A stretch of DNA of 64,000 nt. It comes from Eubacterium oxidoreducens. Lineage in GTDB: Bacteria > Bacillota > Clostridia > Lachnospirales > Lachnospiraceae. Each line of letters opens with the position of its first letter. Within the stretch, counting starts at the first letter, position 1. Made by a program: the position numbers and the translations under genes. Under the pieces are notes generated by a model. The model made no database searches. It had not been told where the DNA came from and saw only the letters and a program-made list of their open reading frames with translations. Positions 1 to 7,872 of the stretch are shown piece by piece. The stretch covers positions 62,001 through 126,000 of the forward strand of contig NZ_FMXR01000009.1 of assembly GCF_900104415.1 (NCBI RefSeq), in the 5' to 3' direction.

Positions 1-9
1 CAACAATAC

Positions 10-39
10 AAAAAGGATGTCGCATGCGACATCCTTTTT
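10..39. terminator. Terminator after butyrate operon
   Basis: A perfect 30-base palindrome with GCATGC at its centre. Read on the minus strand it follows the etfA stop codon by about 20 bases and ends in five T residues. The A-tract on the other side would let it also act on a plus-strand transcript. Confidence 0.85.
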
Positions 40-58
40 CAAATAGATTTCTCTATGA

Positions 59-1126
59 TTATTTGTTAGCTACTGCAGCTTTAATCTGCTCTGTCAGCTG
101 TGGAACGATCTTATTAAGATCTCCAACGATACCATAATCAGCAACATCGAAGATTGGAGCATCTTCATCTTTGTTGATTGCAATAATAATATCAGATTCT
201 TCCATACCTGCAACGTGCTGGATTGCTCCAGAAATACCAATTGCAAAATATACATTAGGACGTACTGTCTTACCAGTCTGACCTACCTGAAGATCTTTTG
301 GCTTCCAACCTGAATCTACTACTGCACGTGAGCAAGAAACTGTTCCGCCGATAGCTTCAGCAAGTTCTTCAAGTAATGTAAAGTCTTCTCCAACTCCACG
401 ACCACCTGAAACCAAAATCTTAGCATCCATGATATCTACAACGTCTGAAACATTCTTAACGATTTCCTGAATTTCAACATATTTAGCATTCTTCTCAAAT
501 CCCGGATTGAATTTGATAATGTCTGCCTGAGCACCCTTCTTAGGCTCAATCTTCTGCATAACACCAGGACGAACAGTAGCCATCTGTGGACGATTGTCCG
601 GGCAAGCGATTGTAGCGATTGTGTTACCACCGAATGCAGGACGTGTCATAAGAAGCTGTTTGTGCTTCTGTTCTGCTTCCTTACCAGGAATAGCCTTCAG
701 AGGGAAATCACCAATTTCAAGTAATGTACAGTCAGCTGTAAGACCTGTTGCAACTCTTGCAGATACGCAAGGACCAAGATCACGACCGATAGCTGTTGCA
801 CCTACCAACATGATTTCCGGCTTAAACTCGTTAATTACAGATGCAAGTGCATGTGTATAAGGCTCTGTCATATAGTCCTTTAACATCGGATCATCTACAA
901 CGATAACTCTATCTGCACCGTATTCTGCTAACTGATCTGTCAGATCTGAACCTAAATCAGATCCAAGCAGTACAGCTACTACTTTTGCGTCATCAAGTTC
1001 AGCTGCAAGTCTGGTAGCTTCACTTGTTAATTCTAAAGCGATTCCGCTTAATTCATTATCGACCTGCTGTGCAAAAACATAAACGTCTTTGTACTGAGCG
1101 ATCTGTTCTTTTGTCATTGCTCCCAT
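59..1126 (-). CDS. etfA: Electron transfer flavoprotein, alpha subunit
   Basis: EtfA holds FAD and, with EtfB, takes electrons from NADH to butyryl-CoA dehydrogenase and, in clostridial bifurcating complexes, to ferredoxin. The C-terminal FAD-binding domain is clear: SGGRGVGED near residue 240 and GQTGKTVRPNVY followed by IGISGAIQH from about 281. The length of 355 residues is longer than a minimal EtfA of about 320 but normal for clostridial Bcd-Etf. It is the last gene of the cluster, 23 bases after etfB, and is followed by a strong terminator. A second ATG three codons in is an equally possible start; an AAGGAA box lies upstream of both. Confidence 0.95.
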   Translation of the reverse strand: MGAMTKEQIAQYKDVYVFAQQVDNELSGIALELTSEATRLAAELDDAKVVAVLLGSDLGSDLTDQLAEYGADRVIVVDDPMLKDYMTEPYTHALASVINEFKPEIMLVGATAIGRDLGPCVSARVATGLTADCTLLEIGDFPLKAIPGKEAEQKHKQLLMTRPAFGGNTIATIACPDNRPQMATVRPGVMQKIEPKKGAQADIIKFNPGFEKNAKYVEIQEIVKNVSDVVDIMDAKILVSGGRGVGEDFTLLEELAEAIGGTVSCSRAVVDSGWKPKDLQVGQTGKTVRPNVYFAIGISGAIQHVAGMEESDIIIAINKDEDAPIFDVADYGIVGDLNKIVPQLTEQIKAAVANK

Positions 1127-1149
1127 TGTTTATTCACCACATTCCTTTC

Positions 1150-1944
1150 TTAGATTACATGTTTTGTTAACAGTTTATCCATGATGTAAGATACGCCTTC
1201 TTCCGGTGAATCTGGAACGATTTTTTCACCTGCACCCTTACGAACTTTGTCAGATGCACGAGCGATCTTAGTAGGAGAACCTTTCAGACCAAGGTTAGAA
1301 TCATCAATATCCTTAAGGTCTGATCTACCCCAGGTTGTGATCTTTCCATTGTCAGGATCGCATGCATCGAAGATGCCGCCCGGAGTCATGTAACGTGGCT
1401 CATTTAATTCAGCAAGAGCTGTACAAAGTACAGGCATCTTAGCCTTTAAGATATGATATCTGTCATCGAACTGACGCTTAACAACAACGCTATCGCCTTC
1501 CACTTTAAGTTCCTGTGTATAAGAAATAACAGGAAGACCAAGGTGTTCTGCAATCTGAGGACCTACCTGAGCAGTATCTCCATCGATAGCCTGACGACCT
1601 GTAATTACGATATCATATTCAAGATTTCTAAGTGCACCAGCAAGTGTTGTAGAAGTAGCCCAAGTATCAGCTCCTCCAAGAACACGGTCAGTTACTAAAA
1701 CTGCCTTGTCAGCGCCCATTGCCAATGCTTCTTTTAATACAGCTGTTGCCTTTGGAAGACCCATAGTTACTACTGTAACCTCTGCGCCGTATTGATCTTT
1801 TAATCTAAGTGCTGCCTCAAGACCTGCTTTGTCATCCGGATTCATGATTGCAAGCATTGCAGCTCTGTTCAGTGTACCATCTGGATTGAATTCTACTCCA
1901 CCTGCAGTATCAGGTACCTGTTTAATACATACTACTACCTTCAC
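1150..1944 (-). CDS. etfB: Electron transfer flavoprotein, beta subunit
   Basis: Partner of EtfA in the cytoplasmic Bcd-Etf complex. The signature TGRQAIDGDTAQVGPQ lies near residues 112-127, and the N-terminus MKVVVCIKQVPDTA is typical of clostridial EtfB. The length of 264 residues fits the family. In characterised clostridial complexes this subunit carries the FAD at which NADH electrons are split between crotonyl-CoA and ferredoxin; that activity is inferred here from synteny with bcd. A ribosome site (GGAG) precedes the ATG. It sits between bcd and etfA in one transcript. Confidence 0.95.
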   Translation of the reverse strand: MKVVVCIKQVPDTAGGVEFNPDGTLNRAAMLAIMNPDDKAGLEAALRLKDQYGAEVTVVTMGLPKATAVLKEALAMGADKAVLVTDRVLGGADTWATSTTLAGALRNLEYDIVITGRQAIDGDTAQVGPQIAEHLGLPVISYTQELKVEGDSVVVKRQFDDRYHILKAKMPVLCTALAELNEPRYMTPGGIFDACDPDNGKITTWGRSDLKDIDDSNLGLKGSPTKIARASDKVRKGAGEKIVPDSPEEGVSYIMDKLLTKHVI

Positions 1945-1987
1945 GATAATAATCTCCTTTCGTATTCGAATATAATGTCAGAATTAA

Positions 1988-3139
1988 TTATTTCAAAAGA
2001 TTAGCAGAAATAACCATTCTCTGTACTTCAGATGTTCCTTCGTAGATTTCAGTAATCTTAGCGTCACGCATCATACGCTCAACATCATATTCTCTGATGT
2101 AACCGTATCCACCATGTAACTGAACAGCCTTTGTTGTAACTTCCATAGCTGCTTCAGCTGCATATAATTTAGCCTGTGCTGCTTCGAAACCATAATTTTT
2201 CTGAGTATCTTTTGCACGAGCTGCTCTATAAACGAGAAGCTGAGCTGCCTGCATCTTAGTTGCCATATCAGCAAGCTGGAACTGTGTATTCTGGAACTGA
2301 GAAATTGTTCTTCCGAACTGCTTTCTTTCCTTTACATAGTTAATTGTTGTCTCAAGAGCACCTTCACCAAGTCCAAGTGCCTGTGCAGCGATACCAATAC
2401 GTCCTCCATCAAGAGTATGCATAGCAACAGCGAATCCCTTACCCTTTTGTCCAAGTAAGTTTTCCTTAGGGATACGGCAATCCTGGAAGATAAGCTCATA
2501 AGTAGCTGATCCACGGATACCCATTTTCTTTTCTTTTGTACCGAATGTAAATCCAGGTGTTCCTTTTTCAACGATAAATGCGGAAATTTCTTTCTGCATT
2601 CTTCCACGCTTTTCAACTTTACCCGTAACGGCAATTACAATATAAACGTCTGCATAGCTTCCGTTTGTAATGAAGCACTTAGAGCCATTTAATACCCATT
2701 CGTCTCCATCCAATACAGCCTTTGTCTGCTGTCCCTGTGCATCAGTACCTGCACCCGGCTCTGTAAGACCAAAAGCACCAATCTTCTTACCTGCAGCAAG
2801 ATCCGGAAGATATTTCTTCTTCTGTTCTTCTGTACCATAAGTAAGAATCGGATCACAACAAAGTGATGTATGTGCAGAAACAATAACTCCTGTAGTACCG
2901 CAAACCTTAGATAACTCCTCTACACACATTGCATATGTAAGGATATCACATCCTTGTCCACCATACTCCTTAGGAATAGGGATACCCATGAAGCCGGCCT
3001 TAGCCATTTTCTCAACCGTCTCCACCGGGAAACGCTCTTCTTCGTCTACATCCTGAGCTAAAGGTTTTACTTCATTCTCAGCGAACTCTTTGAAGAGAGT
3101 TCTTGCCATTTCGTGTTTTTCTGTTAAAGCGAAATCCAT
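1988..3139 (-). CDS. bcd: Butyryl-CoA dehydrogenase
   Basis: Acyl-CoA dehydrogenase of 383 residues that reduces crotonyl-CoA to butyryl-CoA using electrons delivered by EtfAB. Visible family features are the FAD-contact segment [14 protein letters not shown], the segment GSKCFITNG, and the C-terminal [10 protein letters not shown], whose glutamate (about residue 366) is the catalytic base of short-chain members. Position immediately upstream of etfB and downstream of hbd supports the butyryl-CoA assignment over other acyl-CoA dehydrogenases. The 77-base gap to hbd shows no terminator. Confidence 0.95.
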   Translation of the reverse strand: MDFALTEKHEMARTLFKEFAENEVKPLAQDVDEEERFPVETVEKMAKAGFMGIPIPKEYGGQGCDILTYAMCVEELSKVCGTTGVIVSAHTSLCCDPILTYGTEEQKKKYLPDLAAGKKIGAFGLTEPGAGTDAQGQQTKAVLDGDEWVLNGSKCFITNGSYADVYIVIAVTGKVEKRGRMQKEISAFIVEKGTPGFTFGTKEKKMGIRGSATYELIFQDCRIPKENLLGQKGKGFAVAMHTLDGGRIGIAAQALGLGEGALETTINYVKERKQFGRTISQFQNTQFQLADMATKMQAAQLLVYRAARAKDTQKNYGFEAAQAKLYAAEAAMEVTTKAVQLHGGYGYIREYDVERMMRDAKITEIYEGTSEVQRMVISANLLK

Positions 3140-3216
3140 TACTTTACCTCCATTTTTAAATATGGCATAATCTCATTATTTTTTCATGCCTTTTATATTA
3201 CTTAAATTCCTACTAA

Positions 3217-4053
3217 TTATTTGCTGTAGTCATAAAAGCCTTTTCCGGATTTGACACCAAGCTGTCCTCCACGTACCATCTTCTTAAGAAGTGGATGAGG
3301 ACGATACTTTGGATCACCAAATTCATCATAGAGTACATTCATAATTGCAAGGCAAACATCAAGACCGATTAAGTCACCTAATGCTAAAGGTCCCATCGGA
3401 TGATTTGCACCTAATTTCATAGCTGCATCAATACCTTCCACTGAAGCTACTCCATCTGCATAAATTCCCACAGCTTCATTAATCATCGGAACTAAAATTC
3501 GATTTACAACGAAGCCTGCTGCTTCTTCCACCTGTACAGGTGTTTTTCCAATGTCTTCTGAAATCTGCTTGATTTTGTCTACCAATTCTGCCGGTGTATT
3601 CAATCCAGCAATTACTTCTACCAGTTTCATTACCGGTGCCGGATTAAAGAAATGCATACCGATCATTGGTCTATCCAGTCCCTGTCCGATTGCAGTAATA
3701 GAAAGGGATGATGTATTTGTAGCAAAGATTGCATCTTTTTTACAAATTTCCTGTAATTCTTTAAATGTCTGCTGCTTAATCTCAAGATTTTCGATTGCAG
3801 CCTCGATAATAAGATCGCAGTCTGTACAAATGTCTTTCACACCGGTCTTAATTCTTGCCAGTATTGCATCTGCATCTGCCTGTTCCATCTTTCCTTTGGC
3901 AATTCTCTTTTCAAAACCCTTTTGAATTTTCTTCTTACCATTTGCAGCGAATTCATCGTTAATGTCGCAAAGGCATACATCATATCCTTTTGCTGCGAAT
4001 GCCTGCGCAATGCCTGAACCCATTGTTCCTGCTCCAATTACTCCAACTACCAT
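3217..4053 (-). CDS. hbd: 3-hydroxybutyryl-CoA dehydrogenase
   Basis: Reduces acetoacetyl-CoA to 3-hydroxybutyryl-CoA with NAD(P)H. The N-terminal Rossmann motif GAGTMGSG is at residues 7-14, and [15 protein letters not shown] contains the catalytic histidine near residue 134. I place the start at 4053, not at the upstream ATG at 4116, because AAGGAGG lies seven bases before it and the Rossmann strand then begins at residue 2, as is normal. The protein is 278 residues. Crotonase, usually beside this gene, is absent. Confidence 0.95.
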   Translation of the reverse strand: MVVGVIGAGTMGSGIAQAFAAKGYDVCLCDINDEFAANGKKKIQKGFEKRIAKGKMEQADADAILARIKTGVKDICTDCDLIIEAAIENLEIKQQTFKELQEICKKDAIFATNTSSLSITAIGQGLDRPMIGMHFFNPAPVMKLVEVIAGLNTPAELVDKIKQISEDIGKTPVQVEEAAGFVVNRILVPMINEAVGIYADGVASVEGIDAAMKLGANHPMGPLALGDLIGLDVCLAIMNVLYDEFGDPKYRPHPLLKKMVRGGQLGVKSGKGFYDYSK

Positions 4054-4138
4054 GATTATTTCCTCCTTAGAGTATATTTGTTGAGATATGCCAATTAATA
4101 GTTTTCCATCAATCACATATTCTCTGATTTATTTATCC

Positions 4139-4200
4139 GTGAGTCATATTGGCTCACCCTATTAAATTATATGGAGGGAACAATCATTCCCTCCATATAA
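4139..4200 (-). other. Two stem-loops between thl and hbd
   Basis: A perfect 14-bp inverted repeat (arms 4167-4180 and 4187-4200, loop CAATCA) lies 30 bases after the thl stop codon. A second, weaker hairpin (4139-4143 with 4153-4157) follows on the minus strand. Neither is followed by a T-run, so on the minus strand this looks more like an mRNA-processing, stability or partial-termination element inside the operon than a full terminator. Confidence 0.6.
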
Positions 4201-4231
4201 AATAATTCTTTAATTAAATCGAAAGAACTGC

Positions 4232-5425
4232 TTATTTGTACTTTCTAACGATAGTAGCACAACCCATTCCACCACCGATACACAGTGTAGCAAGTCCGAG
4301 TTCAGCCTTATCATTATGCTTCAAATCATGAAGAAGTGTTACGAGGATACGGCATCCTGAAGCTCCTACCGGATGTCCAAGAGCGATAGCTCCTCCGTTT
4401 GGATTAAGAACTTCATCCTTAAATCCAAGTTCTTTCTGTACAGCTACTGACTGAGCTGCAAATGCTTCATTAGCTTCGATTACATCAAAATCGTTGATAT
4501 CTGTGATACCTGCAATCTTCATTGCTTTACGTGTTGCAGGTACAGGTCCGATACCCATGATCTTAGGATCGCATCCGCCAAGTGCACCAGCTTCAAAGTA
4601 AGCAAGTGGTGTGATTCCAAGTTCTTTAGCCTTGTCTTCAGACATAACTACGATAGCTGCACCACCATCATTAATTCCTGAAGCGTTACCAGCTGTAACA
4701 AGTCCGCCTTCTTTTCCTGAACAGCATTTCAGTTTAGAAAGAGTTTCAGCTGTTGTTCCAGCACGAGGACCTTCATCCTTTGTAATCTCTACCATTTCTT
4801 TTTTAATCTTTACGGGAACCGGAACGATTTCTTCATCAAATGCGCCAGCTTCCTGAGCTGCAACTGCCTTCTGCTGAGACTTAGCTGCAAATTCATCTAA
4901 CTCTTCACGAGTCAGTTTCCACTGATCACAAATATTCTCAGCTGTGATCATCATATGATAATTATTGAATGCATCCCAAAGAGCATCATTAATCATGCAG
5001 TCAACAAGTGTTCCATTGTTCATTCTGTATCCGAAACGAGCTTTCTTTAAAGCGAAAGGTCCCTGTGACATATTTTCCATACCACCAGCTACTACGATAT
5101 CAGCCTGACCAGCCATAATCATGTTAGCTGCTTCGTTTACACACTTAAGACCAGAACCGCAAACTACATTTAACGAGAATGCAGGTACTTCTTCCGGAAT
5201 TCCAGCTGCAATTGATGCCTGACGAGCAGGGTTCTGTCCTAATCCAGCCTGGATTACGCATCCCATCATAACTTCATCAACATCTTCCGGTTTGATTCCG
5301 GCTCTTTCAACAGCTGCTTTGATTGCGATTGCTCCTAACTGTACTGCAGGAACATCTTTGAACTGTCCACCCATCTTACCGATTGGTGTACGAGCTGCAC
5401 TTGCTAAAACTACTTTTCTTGCCAT
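4232..5425 (-). CDS. thl: Acetyl-CoA C-acetyltransferase (thiolase)
   Basis: Condenses two acetyl-CoA into acetoacetyl-CoA, the first step of butyrate synthesis. All three thiolase signatures are visible: NVVCGSGLK with the acyl-carrying cysteine at about residue 88, GHPVGASG with the histidine near 350, and CIGGGMGCA with the second cysteine near 385. The length of 397 residues is standard. It is the first gene of the cluster, with AAAGGAG eight bases before the ATG and a good promoter at 5509-5537. A 178-base gap with a hairpin separates it from hbd. Confidence 0.96.
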   Translation of the reverse strand: MARKVVLASAARTPIGKMGGQFKDVPAVQLGAIAIKAAVERAGIKPEDVDEVMMGCVIQAGLGQNPARQASIAAGIPEEVPAFSLNVVCGSGLKCVNEAANMIMAGQADIVVAGGMENMSQGPFALKKARFGYRMNNGTLVDCMINDALWDAFNNYHMMITAENICDQWKLTREELDEFAAKSQQKAVAAQEAGAFDEEIVPVPVKIKKEMVEITKDEGPRAGTTAETLSKLKCCSGKEGGLVTAGNASGINDGGAAIVVMSEDKAKELGITPLAYFEAGALGGCDPKIMGIGPVPATRKAMKIAGITDINDFDVIEANEAFAAQSVAVQKELGFKDEVLNPNGGAIALGHPVGASGCRILVTLLHDLKHNDKAELGLATLCIGGGMGCATIVRKYK

Positions 5426-5508
5426 TTTTTTCGTCTCCTTTAATAAGAATAAATATATTTTTTGTCCACGCGGTTTCCTTATTAATGGTTTATCGCATAG
5501 GCAAAATT

Positions 5509-5537
5509 ATTTTAGCACTCTGATTTGCATTTTGCAA
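5509..5537 (-). promoter_or_regulatory. Promoter of the butyrate operon
   Basis: On the minus strand: TTGCAA, a 17-base spacer ending in an extended TGC, then TAAAAT. Transcription would begin near 5502, leaving a 5' leader of about 75 bases before thl. No other promoter of this quality lies between it and etfA. Confidence 0.7.
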
Positions 5538-5979
5538 CTACGCGAGGACATTCAAACGAAGGAATCTCCGTTTATTTACATCTCATTCTCCGTCATGATT
5601 TTAACGAAGCTTTTCGATTATCAAATATCTACTCTGTTATTTTTTTAACAAAATAGCTTAAAAAATAAACTGCGCTCAAACACTAGGCATTACCGGTGCT
5701 ATCACGCATCGCTAAACATCTCTTTATCAGGGATAATTCGGTCATTTCACGTTACCCCACAAACAAAAATAGATTATCATATTTAATTTTCATTTGCAAT
5801 AGTCCTGCCTTACTTTTTTAAAAATATTTCTATTTTTTTTAAATTCCGAGCTTTTCTCGTTAATATATTAACCGTATACTAATCGCGAATTCGCATCACA
5901 TTATTTTATTTGTCAATTTTTCACAATTATTTTGTTATATTTTCTACACTTACCCGTTCCCGGCTAAAATCTTAGGTAT
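5538..5979. other. Gene-free stretch between divergent genes
   Basis: About 440 AT-rich bases between the thl promoter and the promoter of the divergent HD-domain gene. No credible coding region is present; the open frame running through 5292-5648 is the shadow of thl. The stretch holds two close palindromes, a 14-base one at 5859-5872 (GTTAATATATTAAC) and a 10-base one at 5885-5894 (GCGAATTCGC), which could be protein-binding sites. I see nothing else in it. Confidence 0.6.
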
Positions 5980-6008
5980 TTTCAAACATTTATAAGTTAT
6001 GATACAAT
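5980..6008 (+). promoter_or_regulatory. Probable promoter of HD-domain gene
   Basis: TTTCAA, 17 bases, then an extended TGA-TACAAT. The -35 is poor but the extended -10 is good. It gives a leader of about 35 bases ending in an AAGGGG ribosome site before the ATG at 6051. Confidence 0.5.
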
Positions 6009-6050
6009 TTTTCAAAGGGTGTTTTTATTGCAAAAAAAGGGGTAACGCTT

Positions 6051-7280
6051 ATGCAATTTATTAAAAATGAGGATTTAAAGGCCGGCATCCGACTTGCCCG
6101 ACCTATTTTCGACAAAAATGGTACACTTCTATACGATCGAGGAAGTGCATTAACTTCCGGAAACATTCCAAGTATTCGCAAATTCGGTTTTCCGGGTCTA
6201 TTCGTTCTTGAACCGGCCGAACCGATTCCTCCGATCACGCAAGAAGAATTAGAATACGAACGTTTCCAGTCTATTGTTCTCCATCGTATAAGTGAAGACT
6301 TTCATTCACTTCACAATGCACATGCACCGGAAAACATGGATACGCTCACCACACAAATCATGAACCTTTACGGTAATTTTTCACATCGTATGATTTTTGT
6401 ACAAGATCTTCGAAGCGAGGAAGATGCTCTTTATAAGCATTCACTTAACGTCGCTATTCTCTGTGCACGTCTAGCTAACGAGATGAAGCTTGATGTAATG
6501 TCCAAATACAGTGTCATATATGCCGCACTACTTCATGATATCGGGCTGGATTCTGATATTGCCCGTCACAGAAAGCGTTTGATTGATTTTTCGAATGATA
6601 TTCCCGAGATTTTTACCCCCGAGATGGAATACTATTTCAAAATTGATTACGAGGATCGAAACTCCGGATATGAGATTCTTCATGCCGAATACAATGACTA
6701 TGAACTACCGGATAAGGCACTCAACATCATGCATCAATTTAATCATGTCTTTTTCCATCCCCAAATGCCACTCAACGAACGACTGGCAGAGTTTTGGGAA
6801 CCGGAAACACACATTCTTCATGTTGCCAATATGTTTGACGTGCTTACCTGCATGAATAGTTTTCACGAACCGCTTTCGTTCATGAGAGCCATTCGCTATC
6901 TAAAAAAACACAAAGACTTCTACGATTCCAATGTTGTAAATGCTTTGTGCCGTTCTCTTAGCATTCTTCCTGCCGGCGCCTGCGTCGATCTTAACAATGG
7001 GGACAAAGGAGTTGTCCTTGCAGAAAATATTGAAGACTTTGAGTTTCCGGTAATTTTTTCTTTTAACTCCAAAAAACTGATTGATTTATCACAATCGGAT
7101 TCCCAAAACGAACATTGGATTATTGATAACATGCGAATGATGGACAACCGTCCTAAAATGGATGCCGAAACTTTAAAGCACTTTATTGCTGATCCGGGAC
7201 TCATTAACACCACCAGAATGATTCAAAAAAAGCTGCTTGCTTCCCACGAAAGACTTGCTAAACAAGGCATTGTTATATAA
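6051..7280 (+). CDS. HD-domain protein, degenerate HD-GYP type
   Basis: A 409-residue soluble protein related to HD-GYP c-di-GMP phosphodiesterases. A conserved 50-residue N-terminal segment (FIKNEDLKAGIRLARPIF) precedes an HD core: KHSLNVA near 129 and the metal-binding pair LLHDIG near 162. The diagnostic GYP motif and the paired histidines that normally precede it are missing; instead there is IMHQFNHVFFHPQMP. Enzymatic activity is therefore doubtful. A conserved C-terminal segment PAGACVDLNNGDKGVV recurs in the paralogue at 21289-22389. AAGGGG precedes the start. It stands alone, divergent from thl and convergent with the NUDIX gene. Confidence 0.8.
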   Translation: MQFIKNEDLKAGIRLARPIFDKNGTLLYDRGSALTSGNIPSIRKFGFPGLFVLEPAEPIPPITQEELEYERFQSIVLHRISEDFHSLHNAHAPENMDTLTTQIMNLYGNFSHRMIFVQDLRSEEDALYKHSLNVAILCARLANEMKLDVMSKYSVIYAALLHDIGLDSDIARHRKRLIDFSNDIPEIFTPEMEYYFKIDYEDRNSGYEILHAEYNDYELPDKALNIMHQFNHVFFHPQMPLNERLAEFWEPETHILHVANMFDVLTCMNSFHEPLSFMRAIRYLKKHKDFYDSNVVNALCRSLSILPAGACVDLNNGDKGVVLAENIEDFEFPVIFSFNSKKLIDLSQSDSQNEHWIIDNMRMMDNRPKMDAETLKHFIADPGLINTTRMIQKKLLASHERLAKQGIVI

Positions 7281-7284
7281 AACA

Positions 7285-7331
7285 AAAAAAAAGCGAAACC
7301 GGCCTGATGTGTAATCAGCCGTTTCGCTTTT
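7285..7331. terminator. Bidirectional terminator
   Basis: A long imperfect stem (AAAGCGAAAC and GTTTCGCTTT, with paired inner bases) lies between convergent genes. On the minus strand it ends in a run of nine T residues, a strong terminator for carAB-NUDIX. On the plus strand the T-run is weaker but usable. Confidence 0.85.
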
Positions 7332-7333
7332 CG

Positions 7334-7870
7334 TTATTTTCTATTGGCATACGCCATAATTGCTGCTACTGTCTTAGCATCTTGAATCTCTCCGGCATAG
7401 ATTTTTTCTTCTAACTCTTCAAGTTCCCATGCCTTAACATTAATATCTTCCGCATCATCGAGCTTTTGTGCACCCACTTTCCGACAATTCTTTGCCAAAA
7501 ACACTTCTACAACTTCATTTCCAAACGCCACAATCGTTTTCAAAGAAATAAGTCGTTCTAGTCGTTCACAATCATAACCCGTCTCTTCGCGAAGTTCCCT
7601 TTTGGCGCACACTGCATAATCTTCCCGCGCATCATCCCGGCATCCAGCCGGAACTTCCCATGTCATCCGATCAAGCGCCGGACGATATTGCTGTACAAGA
7701 AGAATCTTTCCATCCTCTAATACCGCAACTACTGCAGCTGCTCCCATTCGGTGAGATACATAATCCCAATCCTCCTGATTTCCATTTGGAAGAACCATGC
7801 GATCTTTGTATATATCCAGGATTGTCCCTTGATAAGCCAAGGTACGCCCTATTCTTTCTACATGCTCCAT
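7334..7870 (-). CDS. NUDIX hydrolase, ADP-ribose pyrophosphatase-like
   Basis: Likely hydrolyses ADP-ribose or a similar nucleoside diphosphate derivative. The NUDIX box lies around residues 71-95 and ends in a canonical AKRELREETGY, and the upstream WEVPAG is typical of the NudF/ADP-ribose branch. The box has six residues, not five, between its first glycine and first glutamate, a one-residue insertion relative to the consensus. The gene starts two bases after the carB stop, so it is translationally coupled to carB and shares its transcript. The length of 178 residues is normal. Confidence 0.88.
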   Translation of the reverse strand: MEHVERIGRTLAYQGTILDIYKDRMVLPNGNQEDWDYVSHRMGAAAVVAVLEDGKILLVQQYRPALDRMTWEVPAGCRDDAREDYAVCAKRELREETGYDCERLERLISLKTIVAFGNEVVEVFLAKNCRKVGAQKLDDAEDINVKAWELEELEEKIYAGEIQDAKTVAAIMAYANRK

Positions 7871-7872
7871 TG

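Noticed and set aside
5509-5520. TTAGCACTC, a CIRCE half-site, in the thl promoter (and a near match before the CoA-transferase genes).
   Set aside because: The second half-site nine bases on matches poorly in both cases; the shared GTGCTAAA is explained by an extended -10 (TGn-TAAAAT).
5292-5648. Plus-strand open frame across the thl start and upstream region.
   Set aside because: It is antisense to thl, has no ribosome site, and covers the thl promoter.
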